Shown: piece after piece, positions 28,853-37,229 of the stretch
Layout of the letters: each line of letters opens with the position of its first letter
Numbering within the stretch: the first letter of the stretch is position 1
Origin: JAUWKC01 sp035529895
GTDB lineage: Bacteria > Planctomycetota > Phycisphaerae > Sedimentisphaerales > Anaerobacaceae
Assembly (NCBI GenBank): GCA_035529895.1
Contig: DATKVV010000010.1
Span: forward strand, 1 to 64,000
DNA: 64,000 bases
Reading direction: 5' to 3'
Translations under genes and position numbers: made by a program
Notes under the pieces: generated by a model
Seen by the model: only the letters and a program-made list of their open reading frames with translations
Told to the model about the DNA's origin: nothing
Databases searched by the model: none

Positions 28853-29030
28853 TTACTATTAAAATGAACCTTTGCCATTCATATAAACGGCTTGCGCGTC
28901 CGTTTTAATGTAAAAAAAATTCTTCTCCTGCACAATTTATTTGGGAGTATGAAAACAGCCTCTCTCCTGCCAAAAAACGCATAAATCCGCTCACCTGCCC
29001 CAACCTCTGCCAATTGAAGAACTGAAAAAC

Positions 29031-29453
29031 CTAAAACTGAACGTCCCTCTGTCCTCTTTCTCTTTTTAAGGCGCCTCTCCGCTTTTTTTCTTCTAATCGT
29101 CGCTCCTTGGCCCATGCGGGCGCTTTCGTCTTCTTTCGCACCGCTCTGGTTTCCAGGGCGCTTGTCAGCAGCGCCCGCAGCCGTTCAAGCGCCGCCTTTC
29201 GGTTCGCTTCTTGCGTCCGATACCGCTGCGAAACAACCCTTATTACGCCGTTTTTATCGGCTCTGGCCGCAAGCTGCTTGAGTATTCGCCTTTTTTCCGC
29301 TTCGGAGAACCCCGCCGCATTTGCAACGTCAAAAAACACCGTAACCCGCGTGTTGGCCTTGTTTACATTTTGCCCTCCCGGCCCGCTGCTGCGGGATGCC
29401 TTGAAAACAAGCTCGCCCTCTGAGATTCGAACTCCGTTCCTGTTTCCCATCAT
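29031..29453 (-). CDS. arfB: ArfB-type peptidyl-tRNA hydrolase (ribosome rescue)
   Basis: About 140 residues. ArfB (YaeJ) enters stalled ribosomes and releases the nascent chain. The catalytic GGQ is in FKASRSSGPGGQNVNKANTR, and the tail is strongly basic (KKTKAPAWAKERRLEEKKRR), as needed to occupy the empty mRNA channel. It lacks the codon-recognition domains of RF1 and RF2. Two adjacent ATG codons (29453, 29450) follow AAGGA; a GTG at 29465 is a possible alternative with GAGGGG ahead. It is a stand-alone gene between regulatory genes. Confidence 0.92.
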   Translation of the reverse strand: MMGNRNGVRISEGELVFKASRSSGPGGQNVNKANTRVTVFFDVANAAGFSEAEKRRILKQLAARADKNGVIRVVSQRYRTQEANRKAALERLRALLTSALETRAVRKKTKAPAWAKERRLEEKKRRGALKRERGQRDVQF

Positions 29454-29528
29454 AATTTCCTTCACAATCCCCTCGGTTCATTTCCTTTTCTGGCGACCAA
29501 CCGATATGAGCCTGCGTTTAATCCGCTC

Positions 29529-30776
29529 TCAGGCGTCCCTGGAGCCTTCGACGAGTCTGCGGTATTTTTCCTCGCTCTCGCGCAGTGCCTGCTCGGCCTG
29601 TCTGCGCGCAGTGATATCCAGTGCGATATCAACAGGCCCGATAATCTCGCCGTTTTCGTCTCTGACCGGCGAGCCTTGTACAAACCATGCTCTCCCGTTC
29701 GGTCCGACCCGTTCAATCTCCTCTACCCGGCCCGTCGCTATCGCTTTCAAAACCGCACACTCCCCACACGGCTTGTTGCCCTCGCCCCAGAACTCATAAC
29801 AGCGACGACCAATCAGCTCCTCGCGCGCCCGACCTACCGATTCGCACGCCGCCCGGTTTGCCCAGAGTATATTCAACTGTTTATCCTCATACACCACAAG
29901 CTCCGCCAGACTATCGAGAATACTCTCCTTCTCGTGCTCGCTTTTCTGCAATGCATCCTCGGCCTCCTTCTGAGCCGTGACGTCGCAAATACTTTCCCTA
30001 TGACCGAGGCACACACCTTTGTCATCATATATCGGCTGCCAAGACATCTGTACCCGGATTACCTTGCCATCCTTGCGCCGTATTCTGAAACCGACGTCGT
30101 TGCCCGTGCTTCCTTTTAAGGCCGACCTGAACGCCCTGCTTATTCTTTCCCGGTCCTGTTCGTAAACGATGGGCGCCGGATAGTCCGACATTCCCGTTAA
30201 CTCTCGCACCGTCTAGCCTGCAACCCGCTCAACCGCCGGATTGGTCCACATCGGCCGGCCTGCCGGACTGACCCACACCTCCCATGAATAAGTGTAATCC
30301 GCAATCGCGCGGAAACACTGCTCGCTCATCCGAATGGCCAGCTCGCTGTGCTTGTGTTCCGTAACATCATCATATACCGCGATAATCTCGCCTGAGGGCA
30401 GCTTGAATACGTAATTCTCTCGCCATCCTGCTATTCGCTGGTCTTTGTAGGTCGAAACGGGGTGGTGCTCCGGCACCCCCGTCTTCCACACACGCTGAAA
30501 GACTTCAAAAAGACCGAAGTCCTTTACCCCCGGAAAAACTTCGAGAACGCTCTTGCCTATCACCTTTTCCTTTTCAATTTTTTCAATCTGTTCGGCAGCC
30601 GCGTTAAAATCCTTGAAAACAAAATCTTCGCCGTTGTTCCGCGCCTCGTATATTGCCACCCCGCTGCTGACGTTCTCCATCAGCACTTTGAGTTTTGCCT
30701 CGCACAGTTTTAGTTCGTGCTCAAGACGCCTGCGCTTGCCCAGCAGCCCTCTTGCCTTAATGCCGTTCTTTCCCAT
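29529..30776 (-). pseudogene. Multi-PAS sensor protein interrupted by one amber codon
   Basis: Two frame-matched halves, 30776-30213 (187 residues) and 30209-29529 (226 residues), are separated only by an in-frame TAG at 30215-30213. The upstream half has a coiled start, one PAS domain and the start of a second (YSWEVWVSPAGRPMWTNPAV). The downstream half continues that PAS without a gap (VRELTGMSDYPAPIVYEQDR, DVTAQKEAEDALQKSEHEKE) and adds a third PAS with a CECA-like ECAVL segment. The stop falls where many PAS domains have Tyr (NPAVERxxGY), so a TAY to TAG change is likely. The C-terminus stops at YRRLVEGSRDA, the start of yet another PAS, with no kinase or output domain. It may be a dead gene, a sequencing error at one base, or a two-piece protein. 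Confidence 0.75.
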
Positions 30777-30880
30777 GGCTCAACCTCCGCTTGATATTGC
30801 CTGTCGGAACGCACGTTCCCCGCACGGAAGAACCTCTTTGCCTGTTCACTTTTAATCTAACTTCCCCACCCTCCCGCTCT

Positions 30881-32122
30881 TTACCCGCCGGATGGCCCCC
30901 ACTGATGCAAAACATCCTGCAGCGCATCAAAACTCGGGTAAGTTACGCCGCTGCGGACTACTTTCAGCATCTTGTCATAGCTTCGAATACCGCCGTGCCT
31001 GTCCTCAAGCGGTGATTTTATGTAAAGCGCCGCGAAAAGGTTGCCCATCTGCACGGCTTCGGCGAAGTTCATGTCCCCGTTATTAAACGCTTCAAGGTTC
31101 CGCCCGATATACGTTATAAGCCCTGCCCTGAATGAGTCGCCCGCGCCAACCAGGTCGACCACCTCGCCGGCCATGAACCGCGATTCGATTCTCGCCGCAG
31201 CACTTACCTGCCCGTCGGGCTGCACATGCTTCTCGTACGCACCCTTGCTGAACGTTACTCCAAACAGCCTCGTTCTGCCCTCCCGGCCCCAGAATCTCTC
31301 GCCCAAAAAATCGAGGAATCGCCGATTATTTCGGTGTTCATTCGAATCCCGCCGACTCTGCGGGCCCCTCAGTGTATTCTCTATCATTGTAGCTTCGTCG
31401 GCCGAAACAAAAAATACATCAACCTCCGGCAAGACCGGCTCCAGGAGCCTGTATTCCGCCACAGGCTCGCCCGTTCGAATCATCTCGGCAGGACTGGCCG
31501 TCAGCGTGCTCGTATCCACAACAGTAACAATGCCCCTCCCCCGGCACCACTTAACAAATTCAGCCAAATCTCTGCCGCCGTTGCCATCCCCTCGTTCGGA
31601 CAAACCGCAGTACATATAATAAACTATGTTTGGCTTCAGACGCTCAGCCGCTGCTTTGAATAACTCGAAATCAAAATCATCGTTGGCGCCAGGAAAGTAG
31701 GCGATACCGCCCCTCTCTTGAGAGCCTTTCTGGTGAATATAGGTGGTCCCCGTCGGCAAATGGGGGTGAATCAAGACTGCGGACACGTCAACTCCGCCGG
31801 CAACCATCATATCATAGAAGAATCTGCCCTGCGCATCCAGGCCGTCGTAGTCCCCCTTGCCCAGGTTAACCCCGATGGCTACTTTCAACCCGCCTCGTGC
31901 CATCACGGGGCCGGCGTTTCCGCATCCTCCCGCCGTGGCGAAACCTTCTCTTGTCCACTGAGCCAGTTGTTCCTGAGAGTGGTCCGGCCTGTCTTTTTCT
32001 TTGCACCTGGTCAGTCCTCCTACACCTACCAACGCATCGGCGAATTCAAAATCCTCCCTCCTGAAATCCACGACCCCTGTATTCAAAATTAAAACATCTA
32101 CGCCCATTCTGTTTGTATCCAC
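30881..32122 (-). CDS. PfkB-family carbohydrate kinase
   Basis: 413 residues, longer than the usual 300-330. PfkB kinases phosphorylate sugars or nucleosides using ATP. The C-terminal signature with the catalytic Asp is DLVGAGDSFRAGLITYIG (about 335-352), and the N-terminal glycine-rich motif is GGCGNAGPVMARGGLKVAIG. A region near 270-300 with basic and asparagine residues (RRDSNEHRNNRR) is an insertion relative to ribokinase. It is the last gene of the apparent transport operon on the minus strand, 73 bp after the TrkH-like protein. The sugar cannot be named. Confidence 0.88.
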   Translation of the reverse strand: MDTNRMGVDVLILNTGVVDFRREDFEFADALVGVGGLTRCKEKDRPDHSQEQLAQWTREGFATAGGCGNAGPVMARGGLKVAIGVNLGKGDYDGLDAQGRFFYDMMVAGGVDVSAVLIHPHLPTGTTYIHQKGSQERGGIAYFPGANDDFDFELFKAAAERLKPNIVYYMYCGLSERGDGNGGRDLAEFVKWCRGRGIVTVVDTSTLTASPAEMIRTGEPVAEYRLLEPVLPEVDVFFVSADEATMIENTLRGPQSRRDSNEHRNNRRFLDFLGERFWGREGRTRLFGVTFSKGAYEKHVQPDGQVSAAARIESRFMAGEVVDLVGAGDSFRAGLITYIGRNLEAFNNGDMNFAEAVQMGNLFAALYIKSPLEDRHGGIRSYDKMLKVVRSGVTYPSFDALQDVLHQWGPSGG

Positions 32123-32195
32123 TAATTGACCGCCGACTCCGCCAACCCGCGCTGGGGAATGTTCTCATTTGAAAAGCTTTCCTATCAATCGCCTG

Positions 32196-32921
32196 CTAAG
32201 AAACCATGCAAATTCTGTTTCTGATGTTCTCCAGCTTTCCAAAGCATATCAGCTCGTCGCCCAACAGAATCTTTGTATCCGCCGACGGGTTGGGGTTTGT
32301 CTGGCCCTCTCTTGTTATTGCCAGGACTATAATGTCATGCTTCCTCAGCTCCGACTCAAGAAGGGTCTTATCGAGCACGGGGCTGCCGGCGCAAACATTG
32401 ATCTTTGAAACGCCGTAGCCGCCGGTTGCCAGCATAAGCTCCTCGAACGACACCCGCTGAAAAATCTCCTTCTTTATGATTCTCCTTCTGAGAGCGTCAG
32501 TGAGCTTTTTGGCAAGCTCTGTGTTGGTGAACACCTTGTATACAACATACACCGCCGCCACAATAATCACCAGATTCGTCAATTGCACCAGGAAGGGCCC
32601 CAGAGAAAAGAACGGCAAAATCGGCTTGGAAAGTCTGCTCTCTATCACCTCCCGCGCCCGCAACGAATTTGCAAGCGTCGCAATCATGGTGACAAGTCCG
32701 GCGTGTCCCAAAACTATCAGCGTCGCTGCAATGCGCCGCCTTTGAGGGGTCGCAGTAACCAGCTCGGCTTCTTTTGTCGTAAAGCCCGTTGAGGTAAAAC
32801 ATGACAGCGCCTGGAACTTGGACAAAGACCACTCAAGGCCGGTTAACTGAAATGCAATCGCACCTATTCGCACAACAATAAATGATATTACCAGCACTAT
32901 TATAAATAAAATCAGATTCAT
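32196..32921 (-). CDS. TrkH-like half-pore membrane protein with RCK_C (TrkA-C) domain
   Basis: 241 residues. The N-terminal part has about three or four hydrophobic helices (2-28, 65-90, 105-130) with SCFTSTGFTTKEAELVT at about 41-57. The S/T-S-T-G-F-T-T string resembles the pore-loop filter of TrkH/KtrB potassium transporters. A C-terminal RCK_C domain (about 155-241) follows: SKINVCAGSPVLDKTLLESE, HDIIVLAITREG and LLGDELICFG. The combination suggests a small ligand-gated cation channel or transport regulator. Only one filter repeat is present, so a pore would require a tetramer. It lies in an operon with corA. Confidence 0.75.
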   Translation of the reverse strand: MNLILFIIVLVISFIVVRIGAIAFQLTGLEWSLSKFQALSCFTSTGFTTKEAELVTATPQRRRIAATLIVLGHAGLVTMIATLANSLRAREVIESRLSKPILPFFSLGPFLVQLTNLVIIVAAVYVVYKVFTNTELAKKLTDALRRRIIKKEIFQRVSFEELMLATGGYGVSKINVCAGSPVLDKTLLESELRKHDIIVLAITREGQTNPNPSADTKILLGDELICFGKLENIRNRICMVS

Positions 32922-32964
32922 AATTCACTCTCCCTAAATCGAACCACAAGATTATTCGGCGATC

Positions 32965-34029
32965 TTAAAGCCACCTCTTTCTTCTGAACCAGATTAGCAT
33001 ACCGATACCAATGACGGACATTATCAGGCAAAAAACATAATACGACCAGCGCCACTCCAGCCCCGGCATATACCTGAAATTCATCCCGTAAACCCCCGCA
33101 AAAAAGCTCAACGGAATAAAAATCGTGGCGATAATCGTTAACACCTTCATAACCGCGTTCATCTTGTTGCTGATGCTCGACAGATAAATGTCAAGCATCC
33201 CCGAAACCATGTCCCGGAAAGTTTCTACCGTGTCTATGACCTGTATCGTGTGGTCGTAGACATCCCGCAGATACACGCCCGTCGATTCCTTGATAAGTGA
33301 AGATTCGCTTCTTTCCAGGGCGCTGATTGCCTCTCGCAAAGGCCAAACCGATTTGCGCAGAGATATCATTTCTCTTTTTAAATTGTGAATCTGCCCAAGA
33401 GTCTTTTCCGTAGGATCGGCGACCAGCTCTTCTTCCATAAACTCAATTCTTTCGCCAAACCGCTCCAGGATTAAGAAGTAATTGTCGACCACCGCGTCCA
33501 TCAGAGAATAAACCAGATAATCAGCGCCCATTTTGCGGATGCGCCCTTTCGAGTTTCTGATTCTGTCCCGGACCTGGTCGAAGACGTCGCCGATGCTTTC
33601 CTGAAACGATAGTACGAAATTCGACCCGAGAACCATACTTACCTGCTCGGCTTCCACCCGGTATTTCTCGCCGTTGTAGCTGAGCATCTTGAGCACAATA
33701 AACGCATAGCTTTCAAAGTCCTCGAACTTCGGACGCTGCCCCGTGCTAAGAATATCTTCGAGGATAAGAGGATGCAGCTCGAACTGCCGGCCCAATTTAT
33801 CGATAATATCCACCTGATGAAGACCGTCGATGTTTATCCACGTCACGGTGGGGGTGGCTTTGAACTCGAAACATTCTTCAATCGATGCAACCTGCTTCTC
33901 CTGGAAGTTCGCCTCGTCGTAGTCAATAACGGTAATTCGAACCTGCTCTGTTTTTCTTTCTCCTATATGGACCAGGGTCCCCGGCGGCAAGCCCGCCTTC
34001 GCCGAGCGCTTCCTGCTCACTTTGGCCAT
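32965..34029 (-). CDS. corA: CorA-family magnesium/cobalt transporter
   Basis: 354 residues from the ATG at 34029, chosen because AAGGAG lies 7 nt upstream; a start at 34056 is also open. CorA is a pentameric channel for divalent cations in the inner membrane. The signature YGMNF is present at the end of the first helix (IFIPLSFFAGVYGMNF), followed by the second helix (YYVFCLIMSVIGIGMLIWF) and a basic tail. The large cytoplasmic N-terminal funnel contains EDILSTGQRPKFEDF and the long helix FMEEELVADPTEKTL. It follows the UPF0316-type gene by 39 bp. Confidence 0.95.
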   Translation of the reverse strand: MAKVSRKRSAKAGLPPGTLVHIGERKTEQVRITVIDYDEANFQEKQVASIEECFEFKATPTVTWINIDGLHQVDIIDKLGRQFELHPLILEDILSTGQRPKFEDFESYAFIVLKMLSYNGEKYRVEAEQVSMVLGSNFVLSFQESIGDVFDQVRDRIRNSKGRIRKMGADYLVYSLMDAVVDNYFLILERFGERIEFMEEELVADPTEKTLGQIHNLKREMISLRKSVWPLREAISALERSESSLIKESTGVYLRDVYDHTIQVIDTVETFRDMVSGMLDIYLSSISNKMNAVMKVLTIIATIFIPLSFFAGVYGMNFRYMPGLEWRWSYYVFCLIMSVIGIGMLIWFRRKRWL

Positions 34030-34068
34030 GTTCGCTCTCCTTGTTCCCTCCGGCAACCTGACAAATGA

Positions 34069-34674
34069 TTATTTTCCCTTGCGGTACATCTTAGGCAATC
34101 CCAGGCCGGCTCTTTCGTAAAAAGATTTCTTCAGCGGAAATACGCCTTCTTTGACAAATCTGACATCTCCTATCGTGTAAAACGCTCTCGGATTAAATCT
34201 CCTGATGATTTCAACGACATCCTTCAGGTCGCTGCGCCTTATGATAGTATGAACAATCTGTACTTCTCCCGTCTTGCCGTAGGCGGGTACGCTCGTAGCT
34301 CCGTAACCTGTACAGTTGAGTGCGTCTATTAACTCGGACGCGTCCTGCTTGCTGATAACCTGAACCATGAGCGAACCCATGGCCAGCTTCTCTTCGATCC
34401 AGATGCCTATGAAGTTCCCGGCCGCAAAACCTCCGCCATACGCAATGTAACACGAAATGTTATCCAAATTCTGCATCACTTTGCCGATTGCGACAAGCCA
34501 AATCAATACTTCGAAGAAACCCAGCAATGGCGCGATTATTTTTGCCCCCCTCGAAACGAAAATTATCCGCATTGTTCCTATCGTAACATCAAATATTCGT
34601 GCAAAGAAAATCAGCAGGGGTAAAATAATCAGTGTGAACGTTTCCGAATTGAAAAATAACATACTGCCCAACAT
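34069..34674 (-). CDS. UPF0316-type membrane protein (DUF5698/DUF2179)
   Basis: About 201 residues from the ATG at 34674; a TTG at 34704 extends the frame by ten codons. Three N-terminal membrane helices include LIILPLLIFFARIFDVTIGT and LLGFFEVLIWLVAIGKVM; the sequence DVTIGTMRIIFVSRG is typical of the UPF0316 family. The C-terminal soluble domain of DUF2179 type begins near VQVISKQDASELIDAL. The family's function is unknown. It sits between the MFS gene and corA on the same strand with short gaps. Confidence 0.85.
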   Translation of the reverse strand: MLGSMLFFNSETFTLIILPLLIFFARIFDVTIGTMRIIFVSRGAKIIAPLLGFFEVLIWLVAIGKVMQNLDNISCYIAYGGGFAAGNFIGIWIEEKLAMGSLMVQVISKQDASELIDALNCTGYGATSVPAYGKTGEVQIVHTIIRRSDLKDVVEIIRRFNPRAFYTIGDVRFVKEGVFPLKKSFYERAGLGLPKMYRKGK

Positions 34675-34708
34675 TTTGCTTCTCTGCCTAAGACCAAAAA
34701 ACAATAAT

Positions 34709-36220
34709 TTACGGCCCTTGTGTTCTCCCGGCCAGAGTCCTGAGCACCGAAAACGGAAAGCTCACCATCTGCCGCAACCCTTCGACCGACGAAAGGATCC
34801 GAACCTGGCTTCTTACCTCTGCAAACAACTCACGAACAACAATCTTTTCTTCGACCTCGCCGCTCTCCCTTACCATAGCCAATCTGTGCAGTGAATACAA
34901 GCCGATCAGGAAAGCGAGGGCAAAGAAAAAGTCCCACTGCTGAAGGTTCAGCGTCGGCAGCCTGAATTCGCCGGTCGGACTTGTATACTTCAGTGTCCAC
35001 GCCAGCTCACGTCCCGCAAAAAAGTCGGCAAATTTGCCTCCCAAAATCGGAGCGATCCCGGCCGCCAGCGAATTGACGACCGTATTGGCTGCAAGATAGG
35101 CTGTCGCCTGTCCTTTGGGCGCCAGTTTCAGCCCGATGTTCCCCGAAGCCAATGACACTCCTGCAGACGAAAGGCCCATCACAATATGTATGATAATCAA
35201 TAAGGGAATAGTGAGAAAGTATTTTTCAGGCATGGTGGTAAATGTCCAGGCAAGAATCGACAGTATGAACAGCGGCCCACTGATGGCCAGTACTGATTTA
35301 TTACTGAATCGGTCCGTAAATTTGCCCCATATCCGCAAAAATGCAAAATTCATAACCTGGCTGACAATTGAAAGCCCAATAATAAAGGACATGCTCAACC
35401 CCAGTCTCTTGAGCATATAAACCATAAAGAAAGGCCCGGCCAGGTTGACTGCGAAGTTCCAGGAGCACAGAAACGCGATAAGCTTGCGAAAATTCTCGTC
35501 CCTGAACGGTTGAGCAACCACCCTGAAGATTTTAGGCTTCTCACCAAGAGCCGCCATCCTAAGCTCCGGCGTCTTTGCCAAAAAGTAAACGCCGAGAATC
35601 CCCGCGCCAAAACCGGCAAAAAACAGTAGTGAATACCCTTGCAGTTCGTAACCCGCAAGCAGCTTCTTCCAATAGTCCAGGTAAATCGCAGCGATTAGAC
35701 TCAATATTATCCCCACGCCCGTAGCTATTCTCATCCTTTTTGAGAAGAACGAGCCTAATATGTTTTCCGGTATAAGGTCCCGCATCCATGAATTCCAACT
35801 GCATCCCGACATCGCTCCGAGTGCCGAAGCGACAACAATCGATGCCAGCAGTATGCCCAGCCCTGTCCTGCCCGTAAACAACAAAGGGATTAAGGCAATC
35901 AATAGCCAGCACAGGCGACCTAAACCGGCCGCAACAACAGTAATAGCTCGCCTGTTCCGCATCTTCTCGATGAGCAATACCGAAGGAAGCTGCAGCAGTT
36001 GCGACAAAGGCCCAATGGCCGCCAGTAAACCAATTACAAGATTAGAAGCTCCCAGCTTGATGGCAAAAGCAACCAGAAAAGCCCCTCCGGTCAGTATCCC
36101 CATTGCCTGTGATGCTATCCCGTCCTTGATAACGTAGCCGAGCCCAGACCGGATTTCCTCCTCGGTAAGGCTGTCTTTTACTTCAAATTGCACAAAATGT
36201 CCCTTTCTGCCGGCAAGCAT
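34709..36220 (-). CDS. Major facilitator superfamily transporter
   Basis: 503 residues. About twelve hydrophobic helices are visible, beginning at ASQAMGILTGGAFLVAFAIK. The loop between helices 2 and 3 is LLIEKMRNRRAITVV, resembling the MFS D/E-x-x-x-x-R-x-x motif. A C-terminal cytoplasmic extension (about 465-503) is basic and amphipathic. The start ATG at 36220 lies 3 nt after the stop of a 54-residue membrane protein, so translation may be coupled. Substrate unknown. Confidence 0.88.
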   Translation of the reverse strand: MLAGRKGHFVQFEVKDSLTEEEIRSGLGYVIKDGIASQAMGILTGGAFLVAFAIKLGASNLVIGLLAAIGPLSQLLQLPSVLLIEKMRNRRAITVVAAGLGRLCWLLIALIPLLFTGRTGLGILLASIVVASALGAMSGCSWNSWMRDLIPENILGSFFSKRMRIATGVGIILSLIAAIYLDYWKKLLAGYELQGYSLLFFAGFGAGILGVYFLAKTPELRMAALGEKPKIFRVVAQPFRDENFRKLIAFLCSWNFAVNLAGPFFMVYMLKRLGLSMSFIIGLSIVSQVMNFAFLRIWGKFTDRFSNKSVLAISGPLFILSILAWTFTTMPEKYFLTIPLLIIIHIVMGLSSAGVSLASGNIGLKLAPKGQATAYLAANTVVNSLAAGIAPILGGKFADFFAGRELAWTLKYTSPTGEFRLPTLNLQQWDFFFALAFLIGLYSLHRLAMVRESGEVEEKIVVRELFAEVRSQVRILSSVEGLRQMVSFPFSVLRTLAGRTQGP

Positions 36221-36223
36221 GCG

Positions 36224-36388
36224 TTAACCTGACATTTTAAATAATGTCCGTTGATTTGGCCATTCGGCCGCGTCGTTTCTGCGGCGGCGCGTGTACCGTT
36301 GCGCATTTGCTGCGACGTACCTTTCTTTTTTGTCTGGACCTGCATATACACGCCAAATCAACAGGAAAGCAACTTCAAAAACTACCAT
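36224..36388 (-). CDS. 54-residue single-pass membrane protein
   Basis: An ATG at 36388 is preceded by GGGAGG with an 8-nt spacer. The product starts MVVFEVAFLLIWRVYAG, one short membrane helix, and continues as a basic cytoplasmic tail (KKERYVAANAQRYTRRRRND). The stop is 3 nt before the MFS start, and a good promoter lies at 36444-36472. The same frame is open to 36517 but without a ribosome-binding site. It may be a small regulatory subunit of the MFS protein; this is inferred from position only. Confidence 0.6.
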   Translation of the reverse strand: MVVFEVAFLLIWRVYAGPDKKERYVAANAQRYTRRRRNDAAEWPNQRTLFKMSG

Positions 36389-36443
36389 GATAACTGCCTC
36401 CCGGGTTATAAGATTCTCCCATCTGTTAGGTTCCTTTTGTAAC

Positions 36444-36472
36444 AGAATAGCCGGTACCCTGACCGCCGTCAA
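36444..36472 (-). promoter_or_regulatory. Sigma-70 promoter for the transport operon
   Basis: Minus strand TTGACG (36472-36467), 17-bp spacer, TATTCT (36449-36444): five of six at the -35 and four of six at the -10. Transcription would start near 36437, about 50 nt before the small membrane protein start. Confidence 0.55.
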
Positions 36473-36575
36473 AGCTGAATCTCTGGGCTGCAAAACAATA
36501 ACCCTCAATCCATACATCCCACTGTTATTGTTACAAAAAAGGAATTTTAGTTTACTTTCAATTCCCTAAATGCCT

Positions 36576-36581
36576 TATAAT
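36576..36581 (+). promoter_or_regulatory. TATAAT -10 element ahead of module 4 sigma gene
   Basis: A perfect TATAAT lies at 36576-36581. A weak -35 (TTTACT or TACTTT near 36551-36558) precedes it. If used, transcription begins near 36588, which rules out the ATG at 36570 as the start of the sigma gene and favours 36606 (GTG) or 36621 (ATG). Confidence 0.45.
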
Positions 36582-36620
36582 ACTGTCGTTGAATATGATC
36601 TTGTTGTGAGTGCCAAAAGG

Positions 36621-37220
36621 ATGAAGCCTGTGGTAGGCAAGGAAACTGATGCCGAACTTCTCGCCCGCTTTGCGGCCGGTGAGGAAAGTGCGTTCCGGGA
36701 AATCGTAAATCGTTATAAGGACGGCCTTTACGCGTTCCTGCGGCACTTTATCAACCAGCATGACCTCATAGAAGATGTCTTTCAGGAAACCTTCCTGCAG
36801 TTATTCACCAGCCGGGAAAGCTTCGATACCACCCGTCCCCTGCGACCCTGGCTGTTCACTATTGCGGCCAACAAGGCCAAGGATACCCTTCGCAAACAGC
36901 AGCGGACAGCCACCATCGCCATAGGTCCCATAGCCCAGTCCCAGGAGATGTCGTTCGACGAAGTGCTCAACACACTTACTTCCGATAATACGATGCCGTA
37001 CGACCAATTGCAAGAGAACGAAACCGCTGCGCGAGTGAGGCAGATTATAGCGGATATGCCGGAAAATCTGCGAGAAATTCTGATCTTGGCCTATTTTAAC
37101 AGATTTTCTTACAAACAAATGGCGGAGATGTTAAGTATACCAATAGGAACGGTAAAAAGTAGACTCCATACTGCCGTTGGCCGTTTTGCTAAAGATTGGA
37201 AAGCAGCGTTTGGGAGTTGA
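36621..37220 (+). CDS. ECF RNA polymerase sigma factor, module 4
   Basis: 199 residues from the ATG at 36621; 36606 and 36570 are alternatives. Region 2 (about 12-85) reads FREIVNRYKDGLYAFLRHFI, DLIEDVFQETFLQLFTSRES and RPWLFTIAANKAKDTLRKQQ. Region 4 (about 145-195) reads MPENLREILILAYFNRFSYK and SIPIGTVKSRLHTAVGRFAK. This is a standard RpoE-like layout with a longer linker. The downstream gene starts 9 nt after the stop, not overlapping as in modules 1 to 3. No zinc-finger anti-sigma is adjacent. Confidence 0.93.
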   Translation: MKPVVGKETDAELLARFAAGEESAFREIVNRYKDGLYAFLRHFINQHDLIEDVFQETFLQLFTSRESFDTTRPLRPWLFTIAANKAKDTLRKQQRTATIAIGPIAQSQEMSFDEVLNTLTSDNTMPYDQLQENETAARVRQIIADMPENLREILILAYFNRFSYKQMAEMLSIPIGTVKSRLHTAVGRFAKDWKAAFGS

Positions 37221-37229
37221 TAAAATCGT

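Noticed and set aside
30213..30215. TAG read as pyrrolysine
   Set aside because: No pyl genes are in the window and the neighbouring residues fit a Tyr codon changed to a stop; a nonsense change or sequencing error is simpler.
36570..36620. ATG at 36570 as start of the module 4 sigma factor
   Set aside because: A perfect TATAAT lies 6 bases inside this frame, so the transcript probably begins after it; family alignment also starts later.
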